From Apostichopus japonicus (lineage: Eukaryota > Echinodermata > Holothuroidea > Aspidochirotida > Stichopodidae), in contig NC_092563.1 of the NCBI RefSeq assembly GCF_037975245.1, positions 22,166,960 to 22,230,959 of the forward strand: 64,000 nt of DNA, in the 5' to 3' direction. Shown here piece by piece: positions 23,228-36,060 of the stretch. The position numbers and the translations under genes are program-made. The notes beneath the pieces are model-generated. The model did no database searches, had not been told where the DNA came from, and saw nothing but the letters and a program-made list of their open reading frames with translations. The stretch's first letter is position 1, and every line of letters begins with the position of its first letter.

Positions 23228-24586
23228 CAGGGGCGTATCCAGGATTTTCCAATAGGGGGGGGGGGCGCCAGGCATGAATGATCGCCGTCCTGGGGGATGG
23301 GTCTAAGGGGAGGGGGTGTACAATGTTTGCTTTCAAAGAAGGGCTGAAATGCAAAATGGTGTCATATGCATGGGCGGCGATCCGTAATTCCGATTGGGGG
23401 GGGGGGGGGGATATGACCTTGTTGACTATCTAAGCGTAGCGCCACCATGAGGAAGGCGCGAAGCGTACAAGAAAATTTTGGGATTAACAAACCCTCTAGA
23501 TGGCCGGAAACGGCACTTCCCGAGGTTTCCAAGCGGCATATACCCAACTTTAAAATAGGGATGTCATGTCCGAAATATCTCATAATCAGGATCCAAAATA
23601 CTTTTTATTTTAATTTCGGGTGTTATTTTGGGAAAATTGCCCCTGTCAATCTTGTTTCAGGCGCAACGTTAGAATGTTCGAGAGCTCTGTTATATTATTC
23701 GATGAAGAAAATGGCCTCATGCAGGCTATTATAGGCCTATATACATGCAATACACAATTACACATAGTTACATTCCTAGGTACCGATTGCTAGGGCATCC
23801 AGGTGAAACGTGTATTAAGCATTACCCTGGTTACATGAGATTCTCAGCTGTTCGAGGGAACATGTACGTGTGTAGGCCTACTATAGGGCCTATATGAATA
23901 CTATGAGGGTGCATATATGTACTATATCAATACCGTGGGCGCAATAATACATTTTGTTGTTATAGGGCCAATGAAGCCTACAGTCAACTATTTTTGTTTT
24001 ATAAAGACGCTTTATTTGAAAAGATCGCACTGCGTTTATGGTAGGCGAGAAATGAAGCTAAAAAAGAGCCGTACATTAACGAAGATGCATAAATGTAGGC
24101 ATGAAAATATTCTTATCCCTGGCATTTGGTGGGGGGGGGGGGGTATGGTGCATTACATCCCCTCCACCCATTTTCATGGGGGGATATATCCCCCCTCCAC
24201 CCAGGATCGCCGCCCATGGCCATATGTGATCCATTTTTCGACCTTAATAATAAGCAACATTTCCAGTAAATATGGACACAAAATGCACAATTTAGTATGG
24301 CTGGCATGTCATTTAGTGTTTATAGTGATAATACAAACACAATTACCATCTATGTTTCTAAAACTATTATGCCGCCGAACTTCGCCAGAACCTTTTTTTG
24401 GCAAACAAAAAATAAAGCATACGGGAGGGGGGGGGGGGGTTGAGCGATCACCGACATCTCACATAAAGGGCGTCATCATTTTTTTTTTTTTTTTTTTTTT
24501 TTTTTGCTAAAGTTTTTTTTTTTGGTGACGGCCAATAGGGGGGGGGGGGCGCGCGCCTGCTGCGCCCCCCCCTGGATACGCCCCTG
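23228..24586. mobile_element. TIR DNA transposon with poly-G subterminal runs, copy 1
   Basis: 1,359 bp with inverted ends CAGGGGCGTATCCAGG and a 6-bp duplication CACTGG (23,222-23,227 and 24,587-24,592). Copy 2 has the empty site. Long G or C runs sit just inside each end. A second TIR element (23,369-24,220) is nested within it. No transposase seen. The internal block around 23,440-23,540 (ACTATCTAAGCGTAGCGCC onward) is shared with fragments at about 28,175, 29,260 and 30,400. Confidence 0.85.
23369..24220. mobile_element. Nested TIR element
   Basis: Ends CATGGGCGGCGATCC and its complement GGATCGCCGCCCATG, flanked by CATATG on both sides (23,363-23,368 and 24,221-24,226). It lies inside the 23,228-24,586 element and has the same style of 6-bp duplication and G-run near the end. 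Confidence 0.7.
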
Positions 24587-24945
24587 CACTGGTAATCTGC
24601 ATTTTCACTAAATAGTTTAGTAAATAATGGTCACTCATTTTCCAACTTAAAGCGGTTTATTCTGACCCAGTCTTTTCTACTCGGGAAATCCATAATTGTC
24701 TGAACCAGCCATGTACCAGGATATTAATTTATATAGTTAACTTTTACGTTTGTAGGCAAATACGTACTGAATGATGACCTTGAAATGTCAAAACAAACTT
24801 TGTTGATTACACAGAATTTGAAGAAAAATATCTTATTATACAAAGCAAAAGCAAAAACTTACAATTAAAAAGAACAAGTTCCCCTATTATGACAAGATTT
24901 CAGAACATTAAAATTATCTAAAAATCGCTGTTTTGGAGGAAATTT

Positions 24946-26721
24946 GAAAAAGTTCAAACCATTGTAAGCAGTGACTTGGGGATATAATTTAGCAGCTATA
25001 ATGCTATTAGATATAAGTGTTTGAAAATGCCAGTAAGCATTGCTCATATCTCGCCAGGGTCTCTAAGTGGACCATAGTTTGCAGACACCACCGTAAATAA
25101 CAAAACACTGTCAAAATTTGTAATCAATAACAACAATGTAAGTTTGTAGAAATCGATTATAAAACTTGGTCCTAGGCAACCATTCTTTTTGGACTACTTT
25201 AGAAACTCGCATGTGGGTTGGAGAGGCCCTTCATGTGGGGACGTACGTGGGAGTGGGGGGAGCCTTCTGTTATAGATAAGACAAACTGACTTTGTTTTGA
25301 AGTACCACTGGTGTTTAAGGCTCACATAGGCATCATAAATGCATGCATGGGTATAGTCTATGTACTGAACAAATATAAATGTAAACAATACATCCTGTGC
25401 ACACACAGATGGGAAAATATATTACAGACAAACGTGCATTTCACTACAATACTACACAATACTTTAACGGAAACGAGGCAAGATGACGTCTCCCTCATGA
25501 ACAGTACTACAAAATAAAATGATTAAACTGTAACATGTTGTAGGCTTTATGTTCCTCTCCATCTGGTTCATTCCTTTTTGTAAATTTCAGAAAATCCAAA
25601 ATCCACTTTAATTGATGCAATGGTTGTCGGTGGGATGGGTGACCAAGCCTCCATTTTCAGATAAACAACGGTCAGTAGAAATTGGTGGACTTAACTCATC
25701 TACAACAAATCAAAGACAACGATGTCGGGTTATTAATATTCGTTTGCTTACAATAACGATCTTTGAACATGAACATAACGGCCTTTGTATATGGAATTCG
25801 AAAAAGAAGCCGGATGAAAAAGTACTCCATTTCGGTACTCGGATTATTAAAAACAGTAATCTGACTAGCCACTTGGTACTCGAAACCCGAAGTACCCGGA
25901 AGTACTTGAATTAAATATACTAGACTAGAGCACCACTGGCTTGAATTGAAGCTTTCTTTCTATTACAACTGTTACATTGATAAGCTGAAGGCTGAACCTT
26001 TCTGACCATAGACAATTCTGAATATCAAGTGGGACCAAATCTTGACGACCAGCCAGAAACGGATTTAAAACAGAAATTATCACGACCAGATAAAAATAAA
26101 TGCCAGGTGACCTTCCTTTTTTTAAGTAAAATATCTAACTACCTCGTTAATGTATTTAAAGAGAAGGATGAGTGACCAGTCTTCTGTGTACAGATAACTT
26201 CTGTACAGAGTGTAAGAGAAGTGCTGCATTTTATTTAATATCACTCAGCTGGGACAATATTTAGTATTGATGTACTTTCAGTTCCCGTTTCAAAGCAATC
26301 GCATTGACGTTGTGAGCATTATGGACACCTCGCTTATATTTGATAAATTTTAAAATCGGCTGTTCAATATAAGACAATAACGTGGTGAAGCATTGGAAAA
26401 TTGTGCCAACTGGCTGTTCAATATATTGCAGTTAATGAATATGCATGATAATAATACGTAGTAATTATAACCATGGATCGTGGAACTTTCTATTGCAGTG
26501 CGTCATGGTTCTTCATCCTTACACAATTCTAATAAGTAAGTTTGCTTTAACAACTTGATATTTAGCGTAATGTTATACTGTAATGAAGCCAATATTTAGG
26601 AAGAGAAAGAAGGGATATAAAGTGAAGTTTCTAATTGATTGGAATATGATATATGGAGATACTTAAATCCTGGTAAGATCAATCTTTTAATGCTTTACAT
26701 ATCCTCCAATAAGATGAACAT
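24946..26721. other. Intergenic DNA right of copy 1
   Basis: AT-rich, no convincing gene, tRNA or transposon end recognised. The right end of the duplication lies somewhere at or beyond its left edge. Confidence 0.4.
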
Positions 26722-29700
26722 TTAACAAACATGACGGCGTACCAAACTCTGTAGGAACTGATCGAACCCTGGGAGTACCGATTTGATGACCAAGTAGACT
26801 CCTATCATGACGGACATCCTGGACATCATTATCCTCAGTACACTGTACTGGTAAAGTATCTGAAAAACAGAGAAAGTGAAGTCCAGATCAGAAATACCAA
26901 TGAAGTGACTCAAAGAGAAAGGATGATATAGCAAACACGTCTAATCTCACGAGTGTAATTGAGATGTGACAAGTGCTCACAAATAGGTGTTCATGCTGAA
27001 ATAAGCTATATAAATAAGGAAAAACATATCTATATCTTCAAAGTAAAACGTCACCATTTAATAGCAAGATATCATATGTTTTAGATGAAAGTTGAAATTA
27101 GGACATTTCGATTTGACATAAAACATCATAATTACGCCATAAAACGACCACATTATCGTTTCGTTTCGTTTCGTTTTGTTTATTTCTTTGTTTTTTTTTC
27201 ACAACATGTACACATTTTTTTGTAGCGAATACAGTGTGAAAGCAAGTGTATAAAAAAAGTATAAAAAAACAAAACATTGTGGGCTTATCTAGTGAGACAC
27301 TCCCTGCTGTACATAGAGTACACAAATAACTAACATAAAGAAACGAATTATGAAAATAACTAAGACAAAATGGAGAAAAGGAAGAAAAAGAAAAGAGAGA
27401 AAGAGGAACATCAATCTCAGTATAAGTTGAAGTAAAATTTGTATTTAAACGAATTTCGGGAAGGTTGTGACCTGATATTAAGCAGCAGTGAATTCCATGT
27501 GATGCTTGTATACGAGCTGGACGAAGGCTACAGTTTCCCTATATTGGTGTGAATGCGATTAGGTCGTACAATTAGTATGTGTCGTGTGTTATAATTGTGA
27601 ATGTCATGGTTGTGAACAAGTAAATTGTCGAAAGCAGGTGGGACCTGTCCATGAATAACTCTATATGCATTTTCCTCTGATGCCATAATGATTAAACATT
27701 GAAATTGGTGGATTCCACGTAAAACATAATCGAATAAACAATGAGAACCAAGGGCGGCGGAAGCACTTTTAATCTGGGGTGGGGGGGGGCACCGACATCA
27801 AAGGGCACTTTGCAGAAATTCGATTGGACTGATGCAGCCTTATATTTAGTACCCTTGATAACTCTTATTGTATTAACTTATTTGCGTATACACATCACTC
27901 CATCAACGTCCCGCCCCCACCCCCCTTCAAGGAAAATATGCATACTAGCACTGCAATATCCAATGTGCAAATTGGGAAATAAGGAACAAGTTTTCTTTTG
28001 AAACAAAATGAAGTGAAATCATGCTAGTTGCTAATGTAGGAATCTTCCGAACTAGAGCTTATTTCTTGTTAATATCTTAACCAATTTTTTTCCATTCGAA
28101 ATAGCGTTGAGTTTGACCCACAGAAATTCGTTAAAAGTCAGGGGCGTAGCCAGGATTTGCAATGTTGTATGCACGACTATCTGAGCGGAGCGCCACCATC
28201 GGTTGGCGCGGAGCGTACAAGAAAATTTTTGGTTTTACAAACCCCTCAGATGGCCGGAAACGGCCCTTCCCGAGTTTTCATTCTGGTTCCCTGGCCTCTT
28301 GCTAACTTGAGACACCTCAATTTTTATGTAGAAAAAGGGCACATTTTTAACCTGAGGAAAAGTGGGGGGCACGTGCCCCCTGTGCCCCCGGTTCCGCCGC
28401 CCTTGATGAGAACGAACTTAACTTAAATCTAAATTATAAAAAAATTATGAACATCCAAAGTCTATATGCCAACCATCAATGACGGGAATGTTTGGGTCCT
28501 CTTCCCCATATATTGCCATGCTCTCTTTGTGTTACAGAATAACTTATACCTTGAAATATTTGGAGAATATCTTTCCAAATTATCATAAGAGGCGTGGTTA
28601 TGATACAGGCGCGTATCCAGGGGGGGTGTTGGGGGCGCGCGCCCCCCGGGTAAGAAAAAGAGGAGAGAAAAAAAGAAAAGAAAAAAGAGGGGAAAAAGAG
28701 GAGGAGGAGGAGGAGGAGGAGGAGGAGGAGAGGGAGGAAGGGAAAAGAAAAAGAAGAAGGAGAGGAAAAAGAGAAAAGGAGAGAGTAAAAGAAAAACGCC
28801 AAGACACCGGGAAGAGAACAAGGAACAGTGACATCATTACAGCGCCTATCCCTATTATATACACATGGCCGGGTAGCTAGTGACGGATCGAGGATTTCGG
28901 AAGGGGCTTGCGCCTCACCCTACCCCTTACACCGACAAATACATTTTTGACGTTTTCATTTTTCCTCTCTCACTAATGTATCTATATATATACTATATAT
29001 GGTATATCATATAACGCGTGTATGTGTATGGACGCCTTGAAAAATTGTGCTATGAAACCAACTGTGGCTGGTCTCGAACTCGACCGAGTTGTCGGGGAAC
29101 ATGACGCATTTCGGGAAGGGGGCGACCGCCCCCCCCCCCCGAGCATATTTTTTTTATGATATCGCTAGTAATTTCGAAATAGAAAATGCTTAGATGCAAC
29201 TTACAAGCCATGGAAAGTGTCATTTCCAGCGATCTGGGAGGCATTTGCGGCCAACATTTTCTTGTACGCTTCGCGCCAACTCGTGGTGGCGCTACGCTTA
29301 GATAGTTGGCCTACAGGCTTCGCCCCTCCCTTGGCAAATTATTCGCTACGCGCCTGTAGCAAACAGCAGATATCACATCATACCAGTGAGCATGAAAATG
29401 GCGGTTCCAGGATGAACAGCCTCAAAACTGTCGATGTGTGTAGTCATTTGATTTGGGAGGCTGTAACGACTTGCCCGGAAAATATAACCTAAATTTTTCG
29501 CGCTCTCCCCGCGCATTGAACATGTTAATGTCAATATCATAAGCAAGCATCGGTTATTGAATCGCATGCCATCGTGTATACCGTACGGTCCGTGGAAATT
29601 GTGCAGTATACCGCGGGATGCTAATGTTAACAACGGAATGTCTTATGTAGGTGGAGAAAAAGCATGGAGGTCCAATTATGTCAAATTCTTTTTTACATTA

Positions 29701-32245
29701 TTAGTCGGCTTAGTAGAACTTTACTTTAATTATCAAGGAGATATTTTTTAAACTATTCATTTCCTTTAGCTACATCATTGCAAATTATATTTCTTTCAGT
29801 ATGAGCCCCCCCCCCCCCGCCTCCTAGGCCTAGGTGTGTAGTGTTCGGTTTCGGAAATATCTGGTATTTTTTCATTTCCTTCATCCAAGTTTTATAATAG
29901 CCGATATAAGAGGGTTTAATATTTGTACACCAATAAATTAACTGTGTCTGAATTTTCGAAAGTTTCCTTACCAACATTCTTCATCATACTACCCTCTACT
30001 CATGTAATTTTTACCGGTCTGTTAGGGGTTGAAGGAGGTTTTTCTATATTGGTTGTCCATAGATGACATTTTGTGCAACATTATGGGTATGTTTTGAAGT
30101 GAGTTTATTCACGAGATATGTGAATTTTCAAATTCTGAACAAATAATGGGCTTAAACCTTCAAAAGTGGGGCTGTCAGGTATTGTGGGCCGCGACGTAGA
30201 ACCACCTACAAAAGCAATGATCCACAGGAGATGCGATGAGGTCGAACATGATGTGTGACTGGTGAAAATCTTCAAAAAGGTTATGAATGGAAAAAAAACT
30301 ATTGGGAAATACTTGGTTCTCAGGCAAAAGTGTAAATCTGGTTGGTCATTTTCAAGCCCGAGAAGTGCCATTTCCGGTGATCTAGGGGTATAAAAACCCA
30401 AAATTTTCTTGTAATCTGCGCGCCAACCAATGGTAGCGCTCCGCTTAGATAGTAATTCGCGCCCCCCCCCCCCCCCGGAATAGAAAATCCTGGATACGCC
30501 AATGTGATAGGCTAACAAATAGTTTGTAGAAATGGGCGCGGTTTTACGAGCCTCTCCATACGAATTTTATAGTGGCCTAGATAGAACATAAGAAATTGTA
30601 AATAATTGAGACTAGTACTTTTCCCCCTTTAACTTTCGAAACTACATATACCGATTTTTTTTTTTTTTTTGTCTCAAACGATTTCTCAAATGTGTACTGC
30701 TTTACTTTACATTTACATATTTGTTTTGAAAATTCGACTACTTTGTTTCTCAAAAAAAGGAGTCCGTGAAGTAGTGAAAACATGTCTTCGTGCAATGTTT
30801 GATTTTACCTTTTTCAATCACATACTTTCCTATTGTTAAACACCACCTTTGTTTATTTGTTCAGTCAACTGTCCCCGCACCCAATATATCTCACTTAAAT
30901 ATCTTCCCTGTTTTTGCCTGTGCTTTATCCGATGAACTTTACCCGATTTGGCATCAGGCCAAGTATCGATATTGCCTATTGAAGACCGATTTCAGCAGAG
31001 GCGTAGGAAGGTACTTTTGAGTGGGGGTGGGGGCTGAAGACTGATGGTTGGCCTGGGGAGGGGTATAAGGGTGTCCCCCTCCCCTTTGGATTTTTTTTGT
31101 TTGCATTTCTAGGTGGCCTCAGATGCAATTTGGTGCAATATAGCACACTTTAACACCCACTCCAGTTTTGTAAATAATTTTGCATTTTCACCTGGCCTTA
31201 GACGTAATTTGGTGCTCCAAATGAGATATTTTCTCATTTGGAAATGTAAAATGGGTTTCTAACTTGCGGAGCGGGGGGGGGGGGGGGGCGGAATGATACT
31301 TCCGCCCCCATATTTTTCACTGGGGGGGGGGGGGCTGGCGCCCCAGCCCCTCGGTTCCTACGCCCTTGGATTTCAGCAACATCAAAAGTGAAGTTTGGGC
31401 AAAAGATGTATTTCTCTGTGTAGGAATTAAGATTGGTGACGGGATGCATCAGTAGAAAACAACCCAAAGCCAGAACTGAAAGTGAGTAGAGGTGGCCAGT
31501 TTACGCATCCACTGGCAGTGAGGAAGTATCTCACCATATTCACATTAGATCATATCAAGAAAGCGAAGAATTTGAAGCACTGTATGGGACTACCGTCCCA
31601 ATTGGTGTCGTTGTCTGGCGCAGTGAATTGTTGACCAGCCTACGTGATTTCAAACATTTATTGTGAGACAGAGGGTTTCATTTCTTCAGACAGACAGAGG
31701 GATATACAGCAAGGACATAAATTTGAGTCAATGCTTCCATGTCTTTCATACCAGAAATATCACAATTTTCTACGTCTCTTCATAGTTTTGATTATGGCCC
31801 GTATCACCTATTTCCTCCCTCCTTCCCCTTTCTTTCTTTCTTAAAACAAAGATTAAGCGTTCCATCATCAAGAGTTTCTTTAATCCAGCAGCACTGGGAC
31901 TGTGAATTGTGAATTAACATGGAATGCCGACCACGTGACACCGGCCTCAGCGCTAAGGTCCTGATGTAATAATAACTTTTAATATTGTAAGATATCTTAT
32001 AATTTACAAGTTTTGAGGCTGCTGGCTGAGTGATAGGATTGGATAAACTTTCTGAAAAGTAAAGGCCTATAATTATAATAATCATTTATCTTTTACATGT
32101 TAGTACTTTAACATTCTCTTATGATACAGTAATGGATTAGGAAATATTAGAATGTTATTGAATGAAAATCATGAAAGCTGTGTTGTAAAGATAACTTACC
32201 AGTTGGAGGAATGGGATTAAAAAATCGAACCGGACAGCAACCCAT
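26722..32245 (-). CDS. Candidate 75-aa protein gene of unknown function, three exons
   Basis: Three minus-strand segments join with consistent phases and good splice sites. Exon 1 is 32,200-32,245 (ATG, 46 nt, donor GTAAGT). Exon 2 is 32,008-32,051 (acceptor TTTTCAG, donor GTAAAT). Exon 3 is 26,722-26,859 (acceptor TTTTTCAG, stop TAA). The product starts MGCCPVRFFNPIPPTE, where Gly2 followed by two Cys is a plausible myristoylation/palmitoylation signal. It ends in a basic, hydrophobic 45-residue exon with a possible short membrane helix (VMIGVYLVIKSVLPGF) and LVRRHVC at the C-terminus. Intron 2 is 5.1 kb and packed with transposons. I do not recognise the family. Exon 3 is also open in another frame, so the model is tentative. 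Confidence 0.35.
27155..27700 (-). mobile_element. Degraded LINE 3' fragment (CR1/L2-like)
   Basis: The minus-strand translation of about 27,430-27,700 gives the typical C-terminal end of CR1/L2-type reverse transcriptases: VIHGQVPPAFDNLLVHNH, then HNYNTRH, a stop, and ITWNSLL. A 3' tail of CGAAA-like units (27,157-27,180) closes it. It lies in the long intron of the candidate 75-aa gene. Inactive and truncated. Confidence 0.6.
27749..28405. mobile_element. hAT-like MITE
   Basis: 657 bp with inverted ends CAAGGGCGGCGGAA and its complement, and an 8-bp duplication ATGAGAAC (27,741-27,748 and 28,406-28,413). G/C-runs lie inside both ends. At 28,139 it contains a fragment of the CAGGGGCGTAGCCAGGA family, evidence of nesting. 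No coding capacity. Confidence 0.9.
28606..30504. mobile_element. 1.9-kb TIR element
   Basis: Ends CAGGCGCGTATCCAGG and the complement of CATTGGCGTATCCAGG, with TGATA on both sides (28,601-28,605 and 30,505-30,509). It includes the purine tract at 28,655-28,800, C-runs near 29,130 and 29,805, and two blocks (about 29,210-29,340 and 30,350-30,480) homologous to the inside of the 23,228 element but reversed. Boundaries may span more than one insertion. Confidence 0.55.
28655..28830. repeat. Polypurine tract, (GGA/GGAA)n
   Basis: Almost only G and A on the plus strand, including a run of nine or so GGA units near 28,700. It generates long spurious Lys/Glu and Ser/Phe reading frames. Possible triplex-forming DNA. 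Confidence 0.9.
30996..31368. mobile_element. Short hAT-like MITE
   Basis: 373 bp, left end CAGAGGCGTAGGAA, right end TTCCTACGCCCTTG, 8-bp duplication GATTTCAG (30,988-30,995 and 31,369-31,376). G-runs just inside the right end. Non-coding. Confidence 0.85.
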
Positions 32246-33303
32246 GTTGTTTTTAAATCAGCGCGAAGTTATGATTAAGCAGTAAATGCGACTTATGACG
32301 GTAGTATATTCGCCGGCTAAGTGCTAACCTATGAACATCAGAAATAGACTGAAATTGTATACGGAGGCCTTTAAGTGAGCACCCCGTAAACAAACGTTAC
32401 ACCAGAGTTAATTTCCAAAACGCGTACTCGATAGATTTTTATGTAGACTACGACGGAGTGAATGAGAGGAGAAAATGAGATAGGCGAGTGGGTCACAAAA
32501 GAATGCATAATTTAACTTTTAAAAGTTTACTTTTTTGAGGAGTGGGGAGAAAGCTCAGACAACCTCCCCAGCTTCATAGAATTATGGTTTAACGTACTCA
32601 GTGTAGTCCTCCTCCTCCTTTAATAAATTCCTTCCTTCGCCCCTACCACAAAAGTTCAGGCTTCTATCTTAATCAGTCAGGGGAAATTTTGAATTTGGCT
32701 ACTTCATGAAGCGACGATTTTTTCTTTCCCTTTTGGCGCTCCATATGTTTCATGCACTACAAAAAGTACACATAATTTTGAATAATGGTTATTCATTTCT
32801 GTTTTGCATAAAATTGTATCTCTTTAAGAGTCGGACTCTGCAACAGAAAATAGAGACAAACCCTTTACTTGCACAATGATATAGGTACTAAAGAAGCTTT
32901 ATGTATGAACTATGTAGTCCTATTCAGTTGAATATAAGAGTAAACGAACTAATTGTGCCTATGGCTCACGGCCTACGACACACCTTAATTATTGACCAAT
33001 CATAACGTTATCCAATGAAATGGGACGCTGCTTTCCCAAAAACTTGAATTCTTCCCACATTTTCACAGCTTCTCTACAAACTTAAATAATTTGAATTAAA
33101 AGGTATATTTTGTAACATTTTGTCAAATTTTCAGTTCGAATATTGGCATCAAACTGTTTGAAATAAGTGCTCTAACATATTTTCTTGTTCACGACGGTAC
33201 TAAAGAGCCACGGTAAACTCAAATCATCTAGACCTTTACTCATGAATTTAAAGGAAATAATCAAAGTAAAGTTGTGCTTACTACGACTTCATTTTAAACA
33301 ATG

Positions 33304-33494
33304 ATCGCTTCTCGGCCTTTTGGCTAAGATCATGTGTAGTATCTGTTCCCTTAGGGAATGGTGATACACACCTGACGATGATCACACAGTCACAGTCCCG
33401 ATGCAAGGGGACTGGGGCTGAGAGCGGATCAGTCGTTTGGTAGTTTGGTTTTCGTGCCCAGGTTCTTTCCTGGGTGACTTTTTTTTAAAAAGTA
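33304..33494 (+). mobile_element. SINE-like retroposon with a U2 snRNA head
   Basis: 191 bp bounded by perfect 15-bp direct repeats TCATTTTAAACAATG (33,289-33,303 and 33,495-33,509). Its first 45 bases reproduce the 5' end of metazoan U2 snRNA (start ATCGCTTCTCGGCCTTTTGG, stem-loop I, and the branch-site pairing GTAGTATC) with one substitution, A to T at nucleotide 30. The rest does not match U2: no SLIIa, no canonical Sm site, no SLIII/IV. The body has hairpins TTCCC/GGGAA and CAGTCCC/GGGACTG, a T/G-rich single strand, a terminal hairpin CCCAGG/CCTGGG, eight T, then AAAAAGTA. GGTTCTTTCC weakly resembles a B box. Sea-urchin and vertebrate U2 genes continue very differently. snRNA-headed SINEs are known (SINEU in crocodilians); I know of none with this body. 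Confidence 0.85.
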
Positions 33495-33509
33495 TCATTT
33501 TAAACAATG

Positions 33510-36060
33510 TTTTGGTATTACTTACGTTACTTCCTTCCTGGGTGGATAGATACCTAGGAATTAAGCTTTGAACTAAAATCAATCCTCCTGGGTTTCTACG
33601 GAGGGGGAAATTTCCTTCCTGCAACAGTGTAAACTGCGTTACGTTGTTGTATATCAGCTTTCCCTCTCCATGCTGCCGAGAGCTGGTACTCTAACCGCAT
33701 GGAGGTAAAAGAGATACACTACGCACCCATTGACAAAAAATACATACAAGCACACACAAAGAAAGAAATTTCAGAGTTATCTTTTTTATATGACATAGCC
33801 TATGTATATTAATTTTGGTGATGATAATGGCAGCCCGCACTGACCAATTCAACCCTCGGGATGCATTGAAAAGGAATTCTAGAGTGATTTCATTTAGTAA
33901 CATGTGTATATTTGTCCTTAAAAATCCTATGTGAGGTGTCAAGGAATTTCTGAGTATGCTACAATATTCCGAGGGTCCGCCCCATGGACCGACCGGGCCT
34001 AAGCTTGCCCGGCCGAACCACGTACTGCACTGCCAGGCAATAATAGTGCCCCCCCCCCCTCCAAGGTAATGCAATGTAATGCGATCACTCTTTCAATATG
34101 CCCAAAGCAGTTTCTTTTGACTAGTTAGGACCATGGAGGTAAAAACAGAGGTATACTGTACGTAGGCCACCGGGATCGGGGGAAAATGTCATTGTGGCCA
34201 TAATTTCAATTACGTGCTCTCTCCTGATTTAGGACTGTTGAGGTGGTGGGCCCGGGAAAATAAGTGTCAAGAAAAATCTATGCTCAATTTCATAAAAGTT
34301 GTGATATTGTGCCCTCGGGACACAACCTGTCTCGGGGACTGGTTACTTGATCGTGTTAAGTGTAACAATCCAGAATCTGGTACTATGCGCCTATGTAATC
34401 TGATCACAAAATATCGATAGGCGGGTAACAGCATGCAGTACTACTAATCATAATCACCTTGTACAACAGGTAGTAGGTACTCGGTACTTACAGTTACAAT
34501 ACATAAAGCCGGGCTAGCCATGAAAATTGGACTGCGACAAGAGGGGACAGCGGTAATAATTAGTCCGTAAGTAACATTTTGGTTGACCTACAGTAACACA
34601 AACTTTCGCGCTGGTCTACATTGGCCACATTTGCAGCGTTGTAGCCTAAGCTAGGTCCTAGGCCTAGTATTAAGTAGCATGGTGGGCTCATAATTGACGC
34701 ACTTAAGTAAAGGATTTGATCAACGATGTCTATCAAGGAAAAATCCAAATCACTCAACTGTATGTGTTTTTCATATGTGTAGTTCCTCCAAAATGTATGA
34801 TCTCAAAATATTCAAGGTTCTGGGCTTATGAACCTTACAAGTGAGCAGAATTTGACCACAAAATGTCTGCCATGTCAAGTTCTTTCATACCCCCAAATTG
34901 ACACATTCGTCGATAAGCTAACTGTAGTGTAGGCCTTAGTAAACATCCATTGACTTGGAGAGTAGCGATACCTATTATGAGGTAATGTTATTGTTGGTTA
35001 ATTTTAGGGTGTACGATTTTCAAATGCCCAAAAAACATGCAAAACTGTGGGGAGGGTGTTAAAGCCCAAAAAAATGTAACAATTTGGTCGGCAAATAGCT
35101 GAAATGGATTCAAGCTCATGAAATTTGTAATTCTGCTTCACTGTTTAGGTGGCCTGCTGTATCATTACTAGTAATAATTGAAGGTGCGTCAATTACGGTT
35201 GTGCGTCAATTATGAAGGCTTTACGATACTACTACTATTACTAACATACGAAATGTGTTGGCAGCTGATACTAGGCCTAGCCCTAACAATTTTTTAGTGA
35301 TAAATTGGAATGATACTGTACATAACTAAAGCTAATAAGTAGAATAAATATTTAAAGGCATTGGAGACCCGCCCCAAACCGCGTGGGACCATCTGAAAAA
35401 GTTAACTTTTTGTTGCTTGCAAGTGGCATCTTGTTCGTGTTGCTACAAAATGCAGACAGTAATGAAACGTGATACCTTGTTATCTTTAGCTCGACTTGAG
35501 ATTTCCATCGCTTTATCGTTTGTATACTGTGCTGTGGGTATTGATCGCAGCTGTATATACTGACTGTACACTAGTGTCTAATTAACGACGGTAGCAAGCT
35601 GTGTGTGTATTTTCTGGAATCGATGGTAGTGTTTAACACTTCTGTTACACCTCATTCGAAACTAGGTCAAACTACTGGCATAAGACGTTTCTTTTTGCGC
35701 AAGTCTTCACACCCTTCAAGTCTGTTCAAAATTACGGGACATTTGCAGGTAAACTTCTAATATGGGGACGGTACCCGGAGCTACGGTCACCTTTAACAGT
35801 GTAATTATTAACAAGGAGGTTGCTATGAGAAACCTGTAGATTTTACAATACAGCCTAAAATCAACTAAAACCGATAATGTTTTTTCAAATTTCTAACTTG
35901 TTTAACAAAAGCCCATTTTAGGGAATGATGATGACCTGAAAGGTCCCCTTCTTTTTCTCATATCATTGATATCTTTCTCAATTTATATTTGTAGGAATTG
36001 CTAGCCGCTATCGACACAGTTCATACAAAGAAATCTTATTCCTACTGCTGAGGTGTGACA
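33510..36060. other. Upstream region of MCAT
   Basis: No other gene recognised. A possible non-coding first exon of MCAT ends at 35,748 (TTTGCAG followed by GTAAAC). A second begins after the acceptor TATATTTGTAG at 35,995 and runs into the ATG at 36,061. The promoter is not obvious. Confidence 0.35.

Noticed and set aside
28462-28880. Lys/Glu- and Phe/Ser-rich reading frames on both strands
   Set aside because: They are translations of a simple GGA/GGAA purine tract.
33304-33480. A normal U2 snRNA gene
   Set aside because: Only the first 45 nt match U2; the Sm site and 3' stem-loops are missing and 15-bp target duplications show retroposition.
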